Below, piece by piece: positions 27,426-35,930 of a stretch of DNA of 64,000 nucleotides. The stretch covers positions 1 to 64,000 of the forward strand of contig JAEWMJ010000027.1 of the NCBI GenBank assembly GCA_023393165.1. The letters are read 5' to 3'. Position 1 is the stretch's first letter, and each line of letters begins with the position of its first letter. The position numbers and the translations under genes were made by a program. The stretch is from Bacillota bacterium. GTDB lineage: Bacteria > Bacillota > Clostridia > Christensenellales > Christensenellaceae. The notes beneath the pieces are model-generated. The model saw only the letters and a list, made by a program, of their open reading frames with translations, searched no databases and was not told the origin of the DNA.

Positions 27426-27496
27426 CAACAAATCATTTCCGTTTTTCTCTGTTTTTACATTTATGTTTTTTATTTCCGATTTCATTTTTTTCCCGC

Positions 27497-27512
27497 TTTA
27501 AAACGTTTAACT
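27497..27512 (-). promoter_or_regulatory. Second LacI-type operator, operon B
   Basis: TTTAAAACGTTTAACT lies 116 bp (about 11 turns) upstream of the first operator in the same intergenic region. That spacing suits DNA looping by a tetrameric repressor, though looping is inference. Confidence 0.65.
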
Positions 27513-27525
27513 TAATTTTAAAAAT

Positions 27526-28575
27526 TTACCACCTTGTCAAGTTCCATTCACTTGCACATTCTTTATTGGTGGACTGCCTTTCAATAAAAGTATGCACCAC
27601 TTCCTTTTTTATTGGTTTTGTGTCAGGTTCTTCAATCATCATCTTTATTATTTTAAAACCCTCCATTCCTAAAGTGTAAGTCGGTAAATTTACTGTTGTA
27701 ATCTGCGGAGAAACCAGTGTACTGGGAAACAGGTTGTCGCATCCGACCAGCATCACCTGGTCCGGTACCTGAAGACCTTTTTCTTTCAGGGCTTTCAGGG
27801 CCCCGATTGCCGACTGGTCGTTTACTGCCTGCACAGCGTCAAAATCCAACCCCTGTTCGATCGCGTTATGAACTCCCATATATCCGCTGTAAGACGAAAG
27901 GTTTCCCTCATAAACAGATTCGCCGCGCACTTCGATACCCGCGTCTTCCAATGCGCTTTTGTACCCATTCAGCCTTTCGTACCCTACGATTGTACTTTGG
28001 TTTGCCGAGATATACAGAATCTTCTTTCTTCCGCGGCTGATTAAATATTCCGCGCTTTCCTTGCTGATGGCAAAGTTGTTGAGTACAAGGGAGGAGATGA
28101 TCCCGTCGTCCATATCGTATTCCAAAGATAAGACCGGAAACCTTTTTTTTCCCTCGTTATCCACCAGTTCTCTTGCCCATTGCCTTTTCTTATGTACATT
28201 ACAGCAGGAGTTGATCAATATTCCATCGACTTTACCATTTTTCAGCTGGTATACGGCTCTCTTTTCTTCTTCAAAATTATAGTCGGTGCTCATAAATGAA
28301 AAGGTATAATTTGTGCCTAAAGCAGCATCCCTGAGCCCCTTGAATATCTGCGTGAAATATATGGATGAAATCTCAGGAATAATGACGCCGATATTGAAAG
28401 TTCTGTTTGATTTTAAACACCTTGCTGCAATATTTACTTCGTATCCCAAATCATCAATGGCTTGTTTTACCTTTTGCTTGACTTCGTCACTAACGTATTT
28501 TTTGCCAGATATATAATTAGACACAGTTGCTACAGATACGCCGGCGCGGGAGGCAACATCCACCATTCGGACCAT
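27526..28575 (-). CDS. LacI-family repressor of operon B
   Basis: A 349-aa LacI/GalR regulator. The N-terminal helix-turn-helix and hinge (DVASRAGVSVATVSNYISG) are followed by a sugar-binding domain of ~280 residues. It sits directly upstream of operon B in the same direction, with AAACGTTTAA operators both in its own promoter and before the mutarotase gene. It therefore probably represses both and is released by the sugar. An RBS GGAAGGG lies ~12 nt before the ATG. Confidence 0.92.
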   Translation of the reverse strand: MVRMVDVASRAGVSVATVSNYISGKKYVSDEVKQKVKQAIDDLGYEVNIAARCLKSNRTFNIGVIIPEISSIYFTQIFKGLRDAALGTNYTFSFMSTDYNFEEEKRAVYQLKNGKVDGILINSCCNVHKKRQWARELVDNEGKKRFPVLSLEYDMDDGIISSLVLNNFAISKESAEYLISRGRKKILYISANQSTIVGYERLNGYKSALEDAGIEVRGESVYEGNLSSYSGYMGVHNAIEQGLDFDAVQAVNDQSAIGALKALKEKGLQVPDQVMLVGCDNLFPSTLVSPQITTVNLPTYTLGMEGFKIIKMMIEEPDTKPIKKEVVHTFIERQSTNKECASEWNLTRW

Positions 28576-28607
28576 ACTATTAATTTTCCCTTCCTAGAGA
28601 TTGTTTG

Positions 28608-28623
28608 AGTTAAACGTTTAAAT
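28608..28623 (-). promoter_or_regulatory. LacI-type operator in the repressor's own leader
   Basis: AGTTAAACGTTTAAAT, palindromic core TTAAACGTTTAA, lies between the promoter at 28639-28667 and the start codon, pointing to autoregulation. Confidence 0.78.
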
Positions 28624-28638
28624 GATTTGGACATGATT

Positions 28639-28667
28639 AATATAATTCTTTTTCGCCAAAAAGTCAA
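28639..28667 (-). promoter_or_regulatory. Promoter of the LacI-family gene
   Basis: TTGACT, 17 nt, TATATT on the minus strand, 64 bp upstream of the start codon and just ahead of the operator at 28608-28623. Confidence 0.8.
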
Positions 28668-28718
28668 TAGTTAATTTATTTATTTTTTCATATTCTATTC
28701 TCCAATCAGCATCCAATA

Positions 28719-28743
28719 CAATTTAAAATATCATTCTTTGACA
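28719..28743 (+). repeat. Interspersed AT-rich repeat, copy 2
   Basis: Matches 5598-5624 apart from a 2-bp deletion, and is again followed by ATATAAAAAA. The surrounding gap 28576-28921 contains the LacI promoter and operator and the cluster C terminator, but no gene. Confidence 0.6.
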
Positions 28744-28857
28744 ACATATAAAAAACGGATACCAATCAGCCGCCAGTGCTTTCATTTAAGAATAATTCCA
28801 ATAACAAAAATATTCCTTGCGGCAGGCCTCTATCCAGCGGCATAGGCAGCCGTGAAC

Positions 28858-28884
28858 TAAAAAACCGGAATGCACGATTCCGGT
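28858..28884 (-). terminator. Terminator of sugar operon C
   Basis: An 8-bp perfect stem ACCGGAAT/ATTCCGGT with loop followed on the minus strand by TTTTTT, 38 bp past the stop of the RpiB-like gene. Confidence 0.85.
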
Positions 28885-28921
28885 CATTTTTCAAGATCAT
28901 TTTGTCCCATGACGTAATATA

Positions 28922-29386
28922 TCATTTGAAATTTTGTTTTTCTATTTCTTTAATTGCATTGACTTTTGGCGTGGAACTTCCGTCCACAAATTTAAGGGAA
29001 AGCCATTCTTTTGTTATTTTTTTTGCAAGTTCAGGCCCGATTACACGCTCGCCCATGCAAAGTACGTTCGCGTCATTGGAAAGTTTTGCGCGTTCCGCTG
29101 AAAAATTATCATGACAAACCGCCGCGCGGATTCCTTTAAACTTGTTTGCGCTCATTGCCATGCCGATCCCAGTCCCGCAAATCAATATTCCGTCTTTTTC
29201 GTAATTGCTGTCCTGAATTTCATTGCACACTTTTTTTGCAATCAACGGATATACGGTAGGATCTTCCGAAGAAAAACAGCCGGCATCCTCGACCGTAAAC
29301 CCTAAAGACTTTACAAAATCCTTTATAATATTCTTCATATTCACGGCTGCGTTATCGCATCCGATTACAATAGTCTTGCCTGTCAC
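28922..29386 (-). CDS. RpiB/LacA/LacB-family sugar-phosphate isomerase
   Basis: A 154-aa cofactor-free aldose-ketose isomerase. The family signature ICGTGIGMAMSANK carries the catalytic Cys; GCDNAAV at the N-terminus replaces the usual G-D-H-A. Members act on ribose 5-phosphate, galactose 6-phosphate, allose 6-phosphate or erythrulose 4-phosphate. With the DhaK/DhaL kinase of the same operon, the last is attractive. The start is GTG with GGAGG 8 nt upstream; it is the final gene of operon C. Confidence 0.88.
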   Translation of the reverse strand: MTGKTIVIGCDNAAVNMKNIIKDFVKSLGFTVEDAGCFSSEDPTVYPLIAKKVCNEIQDSNYEKDGILICGTGIGMAMSANKFKGIRAAVCHDNFSAERAKLSNDANVLCMGERVIGPELAKKITKEWLSLKFVDGSSTPKVNAIKEIEKQNFK

Positions 29387-29427
29387 GCATTATACCTCCG
29401 ATATAATATTAGTAACCTTAACTGCCG

Positions 29428-30189
29428 TTAACAAACTTTTACTTCAATGCCGGCGTTTCGATATTTTTGCAGAACTTTGGGATCGGCTTTATTGTCTGTT
29501 ATAATCAGATCAACTTCGTCCGCACTTGCAAAACCGGATACCGACCTTGTTTCCAGTTTGGAATGGTCTAGAAGCGCAATTTTCTTTTTTGCGCACTTTA
29601 ACATTTCCTTTTTCAGCTCGCACCCTAAAATATTAAAGTCTGTCAGGCCGTCTTTTAATGAAAAACCGCGTGCTGAAACAAATGCAATATCCGCACTAAT
29701 ATCCGACAATATATCCCTGCCCAGCAAACCTTCCAACGAGGCCGTCCCCTTGGCAACCATACCGCCGATCAAAACCTGTCTGACGTTTGGTTTATCATCA
29801 AAAGCCATTGCCGTATTGATGCCGTTTGTAACGATGATCAGCTGATTTACATCCTCTATTGCTTTTGCCAGAGTCAATACTGTTGTGCTTGCATCGAGTA
29901 TCAGGCATTGGTTGTCCTGAATCAGATGAAGCGCGCCTTTTGCTATCGCTTCCTTTTCTTCTCCGTGGGCAAAGTACCTGGACTGGAAAGAAAATGCCTG
30001 ATTCATGTTGGACAACACTTTTGCTCCTCCATGCGTTCTGACCAGCAGGCCTTCTTTTTCCATTTTTATAATATCATTGCGGAGCGTACCGATGGAAACA
30101 TCGAAATGCTGGGACAATTCCTCCGTCCTGACTTCATTTTGCCGGTTGACATATTCCAGTATTCTTTTTCGTCTTTCTAAAGATGACAT
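29428..30189 (-). CDS. DeoR/GlpR-family transcriptional regulator (C)
   Basis: A 253-aa repressor with an N-terminal DeoR helix-turn-helix (RKRILEYVNRQ, then LSQHFDVSIGTLRNDI). The C-terminal DeoRC sensor domain (LDASTTVLTLAKAI, then LLDHSKLE) normally binds a sugar phosphate. It is encoded inside the operon it probably controls, between DhaL and the RpiB-like isomerase. Candidate operators are the TTCTACAAT repeats at 38408-38438 in front of the operon; that link is inferred. Confidence 0.9.
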   Translation of the reverse strand: MSSLERRKRILEYVNRQNEVRTEELSQHFDVSIGTLRNDIIKMEKEGLLVRTHGGAKVLSNMNQAFSFQSRYFAHGEEKEAIAKGALHLIQDNQCLILDASTTVLTLAKAIEDVNQLIIVTNGINTAMAFDDKPNVRQVLIGGMVAKGTASLEGLLGRDILSDISADIAFVSARGFSLKDGLTDFNILGCELKKEMLKCAKKKIALLDHSKLETRSVSGFASADEVDLIITDNKADPKVLQKYRNAGIEVKVC

Positions 30190-30232
30190 TAAAATGTCCT
30201 CCCGATATTATTCGCACGGCATCCGGACCGTA

Positions 30233-30874
30233 CTATTTTAACAATTGTATGATTGTATCCCCAATGGACTGCAGAATTATATTGCACGAAGCGGCTCCCG
30301 CATCCAATACTCCCCTTGAACGTTCCCCGAGCCGGCTTGCTCTTCCTAATTTAGCCACAAGATCACGGGTTGATTCCTTGCCGCTTTCAGCCGCTGCGCG
30401 CATTGCATCAACGGATTCCCTAAAGTTTTTTCCCTCCCCGAGAGCAGCGCCGTAGGCTTCACATGCAGGAATGAGTACATCCATCAGGGTTTTGTCCCCC
30501 ACTTTTGCACCGCTTAACTCGGCCAGATTTTCATAAGCCTGCTGAAGCATTTTTCCGAAAACATTTTTATCTATTTTCTCTGCTTTTTCGGATGCCGACG
30601 CAAGACCGTCAAAAAAAGTGCCGTACAGCGGTCCCATTGATCCGCCTATTTCCATCATCAACACATTACTTAACAGGCTAAAGGATTGGCTCATATCCAT
30701 GGCTTGTCCCTGCAACCTTTCACCGCAGATCGTAAATCCCTTGTTCATATTGATTCCATGATCTCCGTCGCCGATCGCGCCATCCACGGTGCTAAGATAA
30801 TCTTTGTTTGATTGAATAACCGAAACAAGGTTTTCTACCATTAAACCGGCATTTTTATTTAGAAAAAACTCCAT
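30233..30874 (-). CDS. dhaL: DhaL-type ADP/ATP-binding subunit of a dihydroxyacetone kinase
   Basis: A 213-aa all-helical DAK2-domain protein. The Mg-nucleotide motif GDGDHGINM is present, with family helices GGSMGPLYGTFF and KTLMDVLIPA. It supplies the nucleotide site, while DhaK (35927) binds the substrate. The two genes are split by the transporter genes, which is unusual because dhaK and dhaL are normally adjacent. No PTS-type DhaM is seen, so an ATP-dependent kinase is possible. The ATG at 30874 is preferred to the upstream TTG, which lacks an RBS. Confidence 0.88.
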   Translation of the reverse strand: MEFFLNKNAGLMVENLVSVIQSNKDYLSTVDGAIGDGDHGINMNKGFTICGERLQGQAMDMSQSFSLLSNVLMMEIGGSMGPLYGTFFDGLASASEKAEKIDKNVFGKMLQQAYENLAELSGAKVGDKTLMDVLIPACEAYGAALGEGKNFRESVDAMRAAAESGKESTRDLVAKLGRASRLGERSRGVLDAGAASCNIILQSIGDTIIQLLK

Positions 30875-30938
30875 TTCCTGTAACCTCTCTGTTAAACTGT
30901 TTAAATATTCCAAGTTTATATATTATACCATAAATGAG

Positions 30939-31892
30939 TTAATTAGTGTTCTTATTTCTGGCATAGGCAATCAGCAATGCAACGAGTATGGAACCATAAA
31001 CGATTTGCCTTCCGGCTTCTCCCATTTTAAGCGTTGCCAGCATACTGTTAAGCGCGATTAGTACAATAACGCCCGTTACTGTTCCAAGATAGTTTCCGGA
31101 TCCTCCCGAAAGGGAAACGCCTCCTATTACAACGGCGGCAATTGCCGGCATCAGATAACTGGACCCAATATCAAGGTAGGATGTTCCTGTGTAACCGAGG
31201 ATCAATATTCCCGCAAAACCGCAGATCATGGCACTGGCAATATATGCCGTTGTACGTATTTTTTTTGTTTTAACGCCTGAAAGCTCCGCGGCCAGACTGT
31301 TTGCGCCTACGCCATAAAGCAAATGTCCCCATTTTGTTTTTTTGAGTACAATCTCAGCCACTATAATAATCGCAGTCCAAACGATGACGATATACGGAAT
31401 CGCGTTTCCCAGTCTGCCGTTGCCCAGATCGCCCAGGATCGGAGCCGCGCTTCCTTTGGGCTGTCCCTGCGTATAAATCATCACCATGCCCTGCACCACC
31501 GTTGACATAGCAAGAGTCATAATGAGGGGAGGAATGCGCAGATGTGAAATTGCCAGCCCATTGCACAGGCCAATGACAAACGTAATTCCCATAACTGCCA
31601 GCACCGCCGGCAGAATATTAGCATTTTCGCCGCCCATAATCTGGGAAGCCATGACTGCGCTTAAAGAGATCACGGCGGAAGCCGTAAGATCAAGCCCGTC
31701 TCCGCCGGAAATGATGACAATGGTTTCCGCCAAAGCCACCACCCCTAGAAAGGAGGAAAGACTCAGGATATTCATGATATTGGAGAACGAGGCAAATCCC
31801 GGTGCAAGAATTCCTCCTGCCGCAATCAGACCTGCCGCGATGTAGAGCGCAATAATGGATTTATTTTGATATAACGCTTTAACATTGTTCAT
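30939..31892 (-). CDS. Sugar ABC transporter permease 2 (C)
   Basis: About 317 aa, RbsC family, ending in IAYARNKN. It has the LAETIVIISGGDGLDLTASA segment, with an insertion in the usual GGIDLS motif, and AAVVIGGVSLSGGSGN near the C-terminus. The ATG at 31892 is preceded by GGAAG; the open frame upstream of it overlaps the previous permease and is not believed. It pairs with the permease at 31933 as a heterodimer. Confidence 0.9.
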   Translation of the reverse strand: MNNVKALYQNKSIIALYIAAGLIAAGGILAPGFASFSNIMNILSLSSFLGVVALAETIVIISGGDGLDLTASAVISLSAVMASQIMGGENANILPAVLAVMGITFVIGLCNGLAISHLRIPPLIMTLAMSTVVQGMVMIYTQGQPKGSAAPILGDLGNGRLGNAIPYIVIVWTAIIIVAEIVLKKTKWGHLLYGVGANSLAAELSGVKTKKIRTTAYIASAMICGFAGILILGYTGTSYLDIGSSYLMPAIAAVVIGGVSLSGGSGNYLGTVTGVIVLIALNSMLATLKMGEAGRQIVYGSILVALLIAYARNKNTN

Positions 31893-31932
31893 TTTGTAAT
31901 TCTTCCTTTCATCACAACCGCACCGTTGCTCT

Positions 31933-32901
31933 TCATCCCGCATATTTCCGCATTGCCCGGATCCTTGGTATTGTAGCAAGTATCAATGCCCCAACGATTA
32001 CCAAGCCTTTGATAAAATCCTGATATATTGAAGGCACATTTGCAAAGAAAATAATGTTTGTGATCAGCGCCAGAATGCATGCGCCCATTACGGCTCCGGC
32101 AAAATTCCCCTTTCCGCCCTGCATGGCGATCCCGCCAACAACAGCTCCAGCAATGGATGTAAGCGGAAACCCTGTGCCAAGACTGGGATCACCCGAGGCT
32201 GTGGACGCCGTCAGTACGATTCCCGCAAGCGCTATGAATATGCCGCTTACCATATAAGCCTGAAGCCTTATTTTTGAAACGCGTATGCCGCTTGCCGAAG
32301 CCGATCCTTCGTTTCCGCCGGCAGCCAGAATATGTGTGTACATCCTGCGGCGTTTAAAAAAGTAAAAAATCAAGTACGCCGCTATTATAAAAATCAATGC
32401 CACCGGAATAAATCCAAACAGGCTGTCTTTATACATCCGGTAAAACATTGCCGGAACGTACCCTCCCGGCTGCGGCATGATCATGAGGGAAAGCCCAAAC
32501 CAGGCTGCGGAAGTTCCGAAGGTGGCAACCATGGCAGGCAGCCTTAACAGACCTACCAGCAATCCATTGAGCGCGCTGGCTCCCACGCCCACCAATGCAG
32601 CCACAATGACCGCTGCCAGGACGCTGCCTGCCGAGTCACCCATCATGCTCGCCATGATGACATTTACCAGCGTAACGATCCCTCCAATTGACAGGTCAAT
32701 TCCGCCCGCCATTATTACGACACCCTGCGCCACAGCCATTAAAACAAGAGGCGCCATAGTCATCAGATTCGATTTAATTACAGAATACTCAAAAAACCCG
32801 CGCTGCATTATTGCGTTTAATACGATCAACCCCGCCAGTACGAAAAAGGTCATCGCAAGATCGTTTTTCAGCCAGCTCTTTTTCAATTGTTTCCAATTCA
32901 T
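31933..32901 (-). CDS. Sugar ABC transporter permease 1 (C)
   Basis: About 322 aa, RbsC family, with VAQGVVIMAGGIDLSIGGIV and the C-terminal GAVVGGIAMQGGKGN signature. The start at 32901 leaves a 19-bp gap from the ATPase stop; the longer frame would overlap the ATPase gene. The transporter gene order is binding protein, ATPase, permease 1, permease 2. Confidence 0.9.
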   Translation of the reverse strand: MNWKQLKKSWLKNDLAMTFFVLAGLIVLNAIMQRGFFEYSVIKSNLMTMAPLVLMAVAQGVVIMAGGIDLSIGGIVTLVNVIMASMMGDSAGSVLAAVIVAALVGVGASALNGLLVGLLRLPAMVATFGTSAAWFGLSLMIMPQPGGYVPAMFYRMYKDSLFGFIPVALIFIIAAYLIFYFFKRRRMYTHILAAGGNEGSASASGIRVSKIRLQAYMVSGIFIALAGIVLTASTASGDPSLGTGFPLTSIAGAVVGGIAMQGGKGNFAGAVMGACILALITNIIFFANVPSIYQDFIKGLVIVGALILATIPRIRAMRKYAG

Positions 32902-32920
32902 ATCTTTCACCCAATCAACT

Positions 32921-34420
32921 TTAGTCGGCGTCGCCAAAAGAAGCCGCAACCAAACTTTCATCGTTTAATTGTTCTTCATGCAATTCATTGATAATCCTTC
33001 CCTCAAACATGATATACACCTTATCGCAAATTTTTATAAGTTCGTCGTTGTCAGTTGCGAACAACATCACCGCCTTGCCACTTTCGGCCAGCTTTGCGAC
33101 AACTTGATACATCTCCCGTTTGGCCTCAATATCAACGCCTTTTGCAGGATCGCTGAGCAGCAGCACTTTTGGCGCAAGTTTCAGCCATTTGCCAACAACT
33201 ATTTTCTGCTGATTGCCGCCGCTCAACTGGCTTACGATCATATTCGGATCGGGGGGATAAATCTTCATCTTTTCAATTGCATCGCTGCACTGAAGTTTTT
33301 TATCCTTTTTCTTAATCGACGAATTCTTTCCGCCCAATGCGATTTGAGGATACACGATATTGTCAATTATACTCCTGCCTAAAAACAGCCCTTCTTTATG
33401 CCTGTCACCCGGAACGAGCACGATACCTTTTCTAATAGCATCGATGGGATGAGTAAGTTTAATATTTTTTCCGTCGACCAAAATACTGCCCGTATAATGT
33501 TTAAGATACCCTGCCATTAAAAGCAGCAAATCCTCCTGCCCTTGTTCGTTGAGTCCGCCGATCCCTATAATTTCTCCCGCTTTAACGCGCAGCTGAATCT
33601 GTTTTAAGGCGTTTCCCAAATTGATATCGCGCAATTCCAAAATTTCGTTGTCACGCACGTATTTTTTACGTTTTATCTTTTCCTGGTATAACTCGCTTTT
33701 ACCCGTTATCATTTCGACGATACTTTGTTCTTTTTTACCGTCCTGCTCCAGATCAATTTCCCCCACCGTTGTTCCGTTCCGGAAAACAACCACAGAATCG
33801 CAAATCCGCATGACTTCCCACATTCTGTGAGATATGAAAATAATTCCGATATCTTTCCGTTTTAATTCTTCTATTACTTCTATCAACCGTTCAACCTGCG
33901 TATGTTCCAGCGAAGCGGTTGGCTCGTCCATAATTAATATTTGAGGATCCTGGGAGAGCGCCTTTGCGATTTCCACAAGTTGCTTTTGCGCCGGGGTCAG
34001 GTTTGCAACTTTCTCATCCATATCAAAACCCGGCCATATATAATCCAATACCTTTTTGGCCTTCTTGTACTCTTCTTTGATATTTAAAAAACCGCCCCCG
34101 AGCAAGGATTCATGCCCCAGGTTGATATTCTCCCATACAGTCAATTCCTGAACCAGGCTCAGGTTCTGATGCACCATGGCAATCCTGTATTTCTTAGCGT
34201 CTGCGGAAGAGCTTATTTCTGCTTTTTCACCGCAGATATACAATTCTCCACCATTCTTCTTAAAAATTCCGGCAATAATTTTGGAAAAGGTGCTTTTGCC
34301 TGAGCCATTTGCGCCCAGAAGTCCGACTACCTTGCCTTTGCAGCAGGTAAGGCATCCGTTGCTTAATGCTTTGATACCGTCGAAGGACTTCTGCATACCC
34401 TTTGCTTCCAACAATTCCAT
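32921..34420 (-). CDS. Sugar ABC transporter ATPase, divergent RbsA type (C)
   Basis: 499 aa, two ABC domains. Domain 1 is intact (GANGSGKST, LIMDEPTAS). Domain 2 keeps the signature LSGGNQQK, but its Walker A region reads GLNEQGQED and its Walker B reads VLLLSDPAKG, losing the usual Asp-Glu pair. Relative to clusters A, B and D this second nucleotide site is far more degenerate, leaving one canonical composite site. AGGAGG lies 7 nt before the ATG. Confidence 0.9.
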   Translation of the reverse strand: MELLEAKGMQKSFDGIKALSNGCLTCCKGKVVGLLGANGSGKSTFSKIIAGIFKKNGGELYICGEKAEISSSADAKKYRIAMVHQNLSLVQELTVWENINLGHESLLGGGFLNIKEEYKKAKKVLDYIWPGFDMDEKVANLTPAQKQLVEIAKALSQDPQILIMDEPTASLEHTQVERLIEVIEELKRKDIGIIFISHRMWEVMRICDSVVVFRNGTTVGEIDLEQDGKKEQSIVEMITGKSELYQEKIKRKKYVRDNEILELRDINLGNALKQIQLRVKAGEIIGIGGLNEQGQEDLLLLMAGYLKHYTGSILVDGKNIKLTHPIDAIRKGIVLVPGDRHKEGLFLGRSIIDNIVYPQIALGGKNSSIKKKDKKLQCSDAIEKMKIYPPDPNMIVSQLSGGNQQKIVVGKWLKLAPKVLLLSDPAKGVDIEAKREMYQVVAKLAESGKAVMLFATDNDELIKICDKVYIMFEGRIINELHEEQLNDESLVAASFGDAD

Positions 34421-34447
34421 CGTTTCGTCCTCCTAAGGAAGATTGAC

Positions 34448-34474
34448 GGGGATACCCGTTTACAGGGCATCCCC
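34448..34474 (-). other. Stem-loop 3' of the binding-protein gene (C)
   Basis: GGGGAT and CCC pair with GGG and ATCCCC (one unpaired base on each side) around a 7-nt loop, starting 13 nt past the binding-protein stop. No U-run follows and the ATPase RBS is downstream, so it is not a terminator. Confidence 0.7.
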
Positions 34475-34487
34475 TTCCAACCTATAG

Positions 34488-35618
34488 TTATTCAAACAAA
34501 GCGTCAATCGCTTCTTCAGACAATCTTTCGTCAGGGAAGTAGGTATCTTCCGCATCCTTGTACTGGTCTAAATATTGGTCAAGATTATTGTTGTCTATTA
34601 TAACCTGTACGGGATAGTAGAAATAGTTATCCTTCAAAGTCCCTTCCTTGGGCGTTTTGCCTTGCAGCAGGCGGATGCCGATGCTCAGCGCGGCCGTACT
34701 GACGGATGGCGGATCGTTAATCGCCCAGGTGTTGAGGCCTTCCGATTGGTTTAATTCTTTCCAAAGGCGCAGGAAACCGACCATTGTTTCTCCGGATATA
34801 ACAGGAAGTTCTCTTCCGGCGGCTTGGAACGCCTTAACGGTCCCGAGAGACATTCCGTCCTGCGTAAGTACGCCGTCAATATTCGGATAAGATGCAAGCA
34901 CATTGGACATAACAGTCTGCGCTGTCCCCTGGTCCCAGTCTCCATTCACTTCTGTCAGTACTTTTATGTCAGGATACTGCTTTAATACGTCGTATTGACC
35001 TTGCAGCCTGGAAACATTTGAGGGGCCTCCCGCCACGCCTGCAAGTACAATGATATCGCCTTTGCCTTCGATTTCTTTAACAAACCAGTCGGCAATCTGT
35101 TTGCCCCAGTCATACTGGTCCAGCGCAACGTTGACAGCGAATTCCGAGGTGACGGGCTGGTCAATGCATACAACTAAAATCCCCGCGTCATGCGCTTCTT
35201 CTATTACAGGATTCAGCGCGGTCTGCGAATTTGGTACAATCATAATCATATCGGGCTTAGTTGCGATCATATTGCGGAATATTTGTATCTGTTCGTTCAC
35301 ATCGTCGCCTGCATTCTGCACATTCAGTTCTTTCATAACGCCCGCATCAATGTATTCATTGGCCAGCGCTACAACCGCATCGGACAATTGGGTTCTCCAG
35401 CCGTTACCCATATAACCGTTGATCATGCCCACTACAAAGCCTTCTTTGGATTCGGGCTCAGCCGGGGCGGTGGATTCTTCCGCAGACGCCTGTGCAGCCT
35501 CAGTCGGCGCGTTTTGAGATTCGGCGGCATCTGTTGTTGCAGGAGCCTGCGAGCAAGCCGAAAAGGCAAATACCGCAGCCAGTACAACGATCAGAATTAA
35601 ACTAATCTTCTTCTTCAT
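34488..35618 (-). CDS. Sugar ABC transporter substrate-binding lipoprotein (C)
   Basis: A 376-aa RbsB-like binding protein. A signal peptide runs up to the lipobox FSAC, followed by an Ala/Glu-rich linker, then the binding fold from EGFVVGMINGYMGNGW. GGAGG lies 8 nt before the ATG at 35618. The repeat element at 35651-35930 lies directly upstream, so this gene's leader RNA should be strongly folded. Confidence 0.92.
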   Translation of the reverse strand: MKKKISLILIVVLAAVFAFSACSQAPATTDAAESQNAPTEAAQASAEESTAPAEPESKEGFVVGMINGYMGNGWRTQLSDAVVALANEYIDAGVMKELNVQNAGDDVNEQIQIFRNMIATKPDMIMIVPNSQTALNPVIEEAHDAGILVVCIDQPVTSEFAVNVALDQYDWGKQIADWFVKEIEGKGDIIVLAGVAGGPSNVSRLQGQYDVLKQYPDIKVLTEVNGDWDQGTAQTVMSNVLASYPNIDGVLTQDGMSLGTVKAFQAAGRELPVISGETMVGFLRLWKELNQSEGLNTWAINDPPSVSTAALSIGIRLLQGKTPKEGTLKDNYFYYPVQVIIDNNNLDQYLDQYKDAEDTYFPDERLSEEAIDALFE

Positions 35619-35650
35619 ACATTTTTCCTCCATTTTTTATTTTATTAAAA

Positions 35651-35930
35651 CCTTAAAGGTAAGAGATTCGAACTCATGCGCCCAAAAGCCACCGTTTGGG
35701 CGCATTTTTTTGTCATCGTCAGTCGCCATAGCGCCACTATGGCTCCTTCCTCTTTACGCGAACTGCATCCCAAACGACGCTTTTGGGGTCTGCGAGTTCA
35801 GAGGGTGTAAGGCTTGGCAGTACAAGGCGCCGTGATGCAGCCGCAGCGGTGCTACGGCAAAGCGCGGCAACGCAGCAATGCCGTGCCTGGCGCCCTCTGA
35901 ACCGCATGGGTTCGACTCCCTTTACCTTAA
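35651..35930. mobile_element. MITE-like inverted-repeat element with tRNA-arm-like ends
   Basis: About 280 bp bounded by imperfect terminal inverted repeats. AAGAGATTCGAACTCATGCG and the reverse complement of the right end agree at 17 of 20 positions. A CCTTAA hexamer is directly repeated at both borders and could be a target duplication. The ends contain GATTCGAAC and GTTCGAC, as in tRNA T-arms. Inside are strong hairpins: GCGCCCAAA/TTTGGGCGC at 35678-35703 followed by seven T on the plus strand, GCCATAG/CTATGGC, CCCAAA/TTTGGG, and a long pairing of AGTTCAGAGGG with CCCTCTGAAC. There is no transposase. The DhaK stop codon lies inside the right end. Confidence 0.7.
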
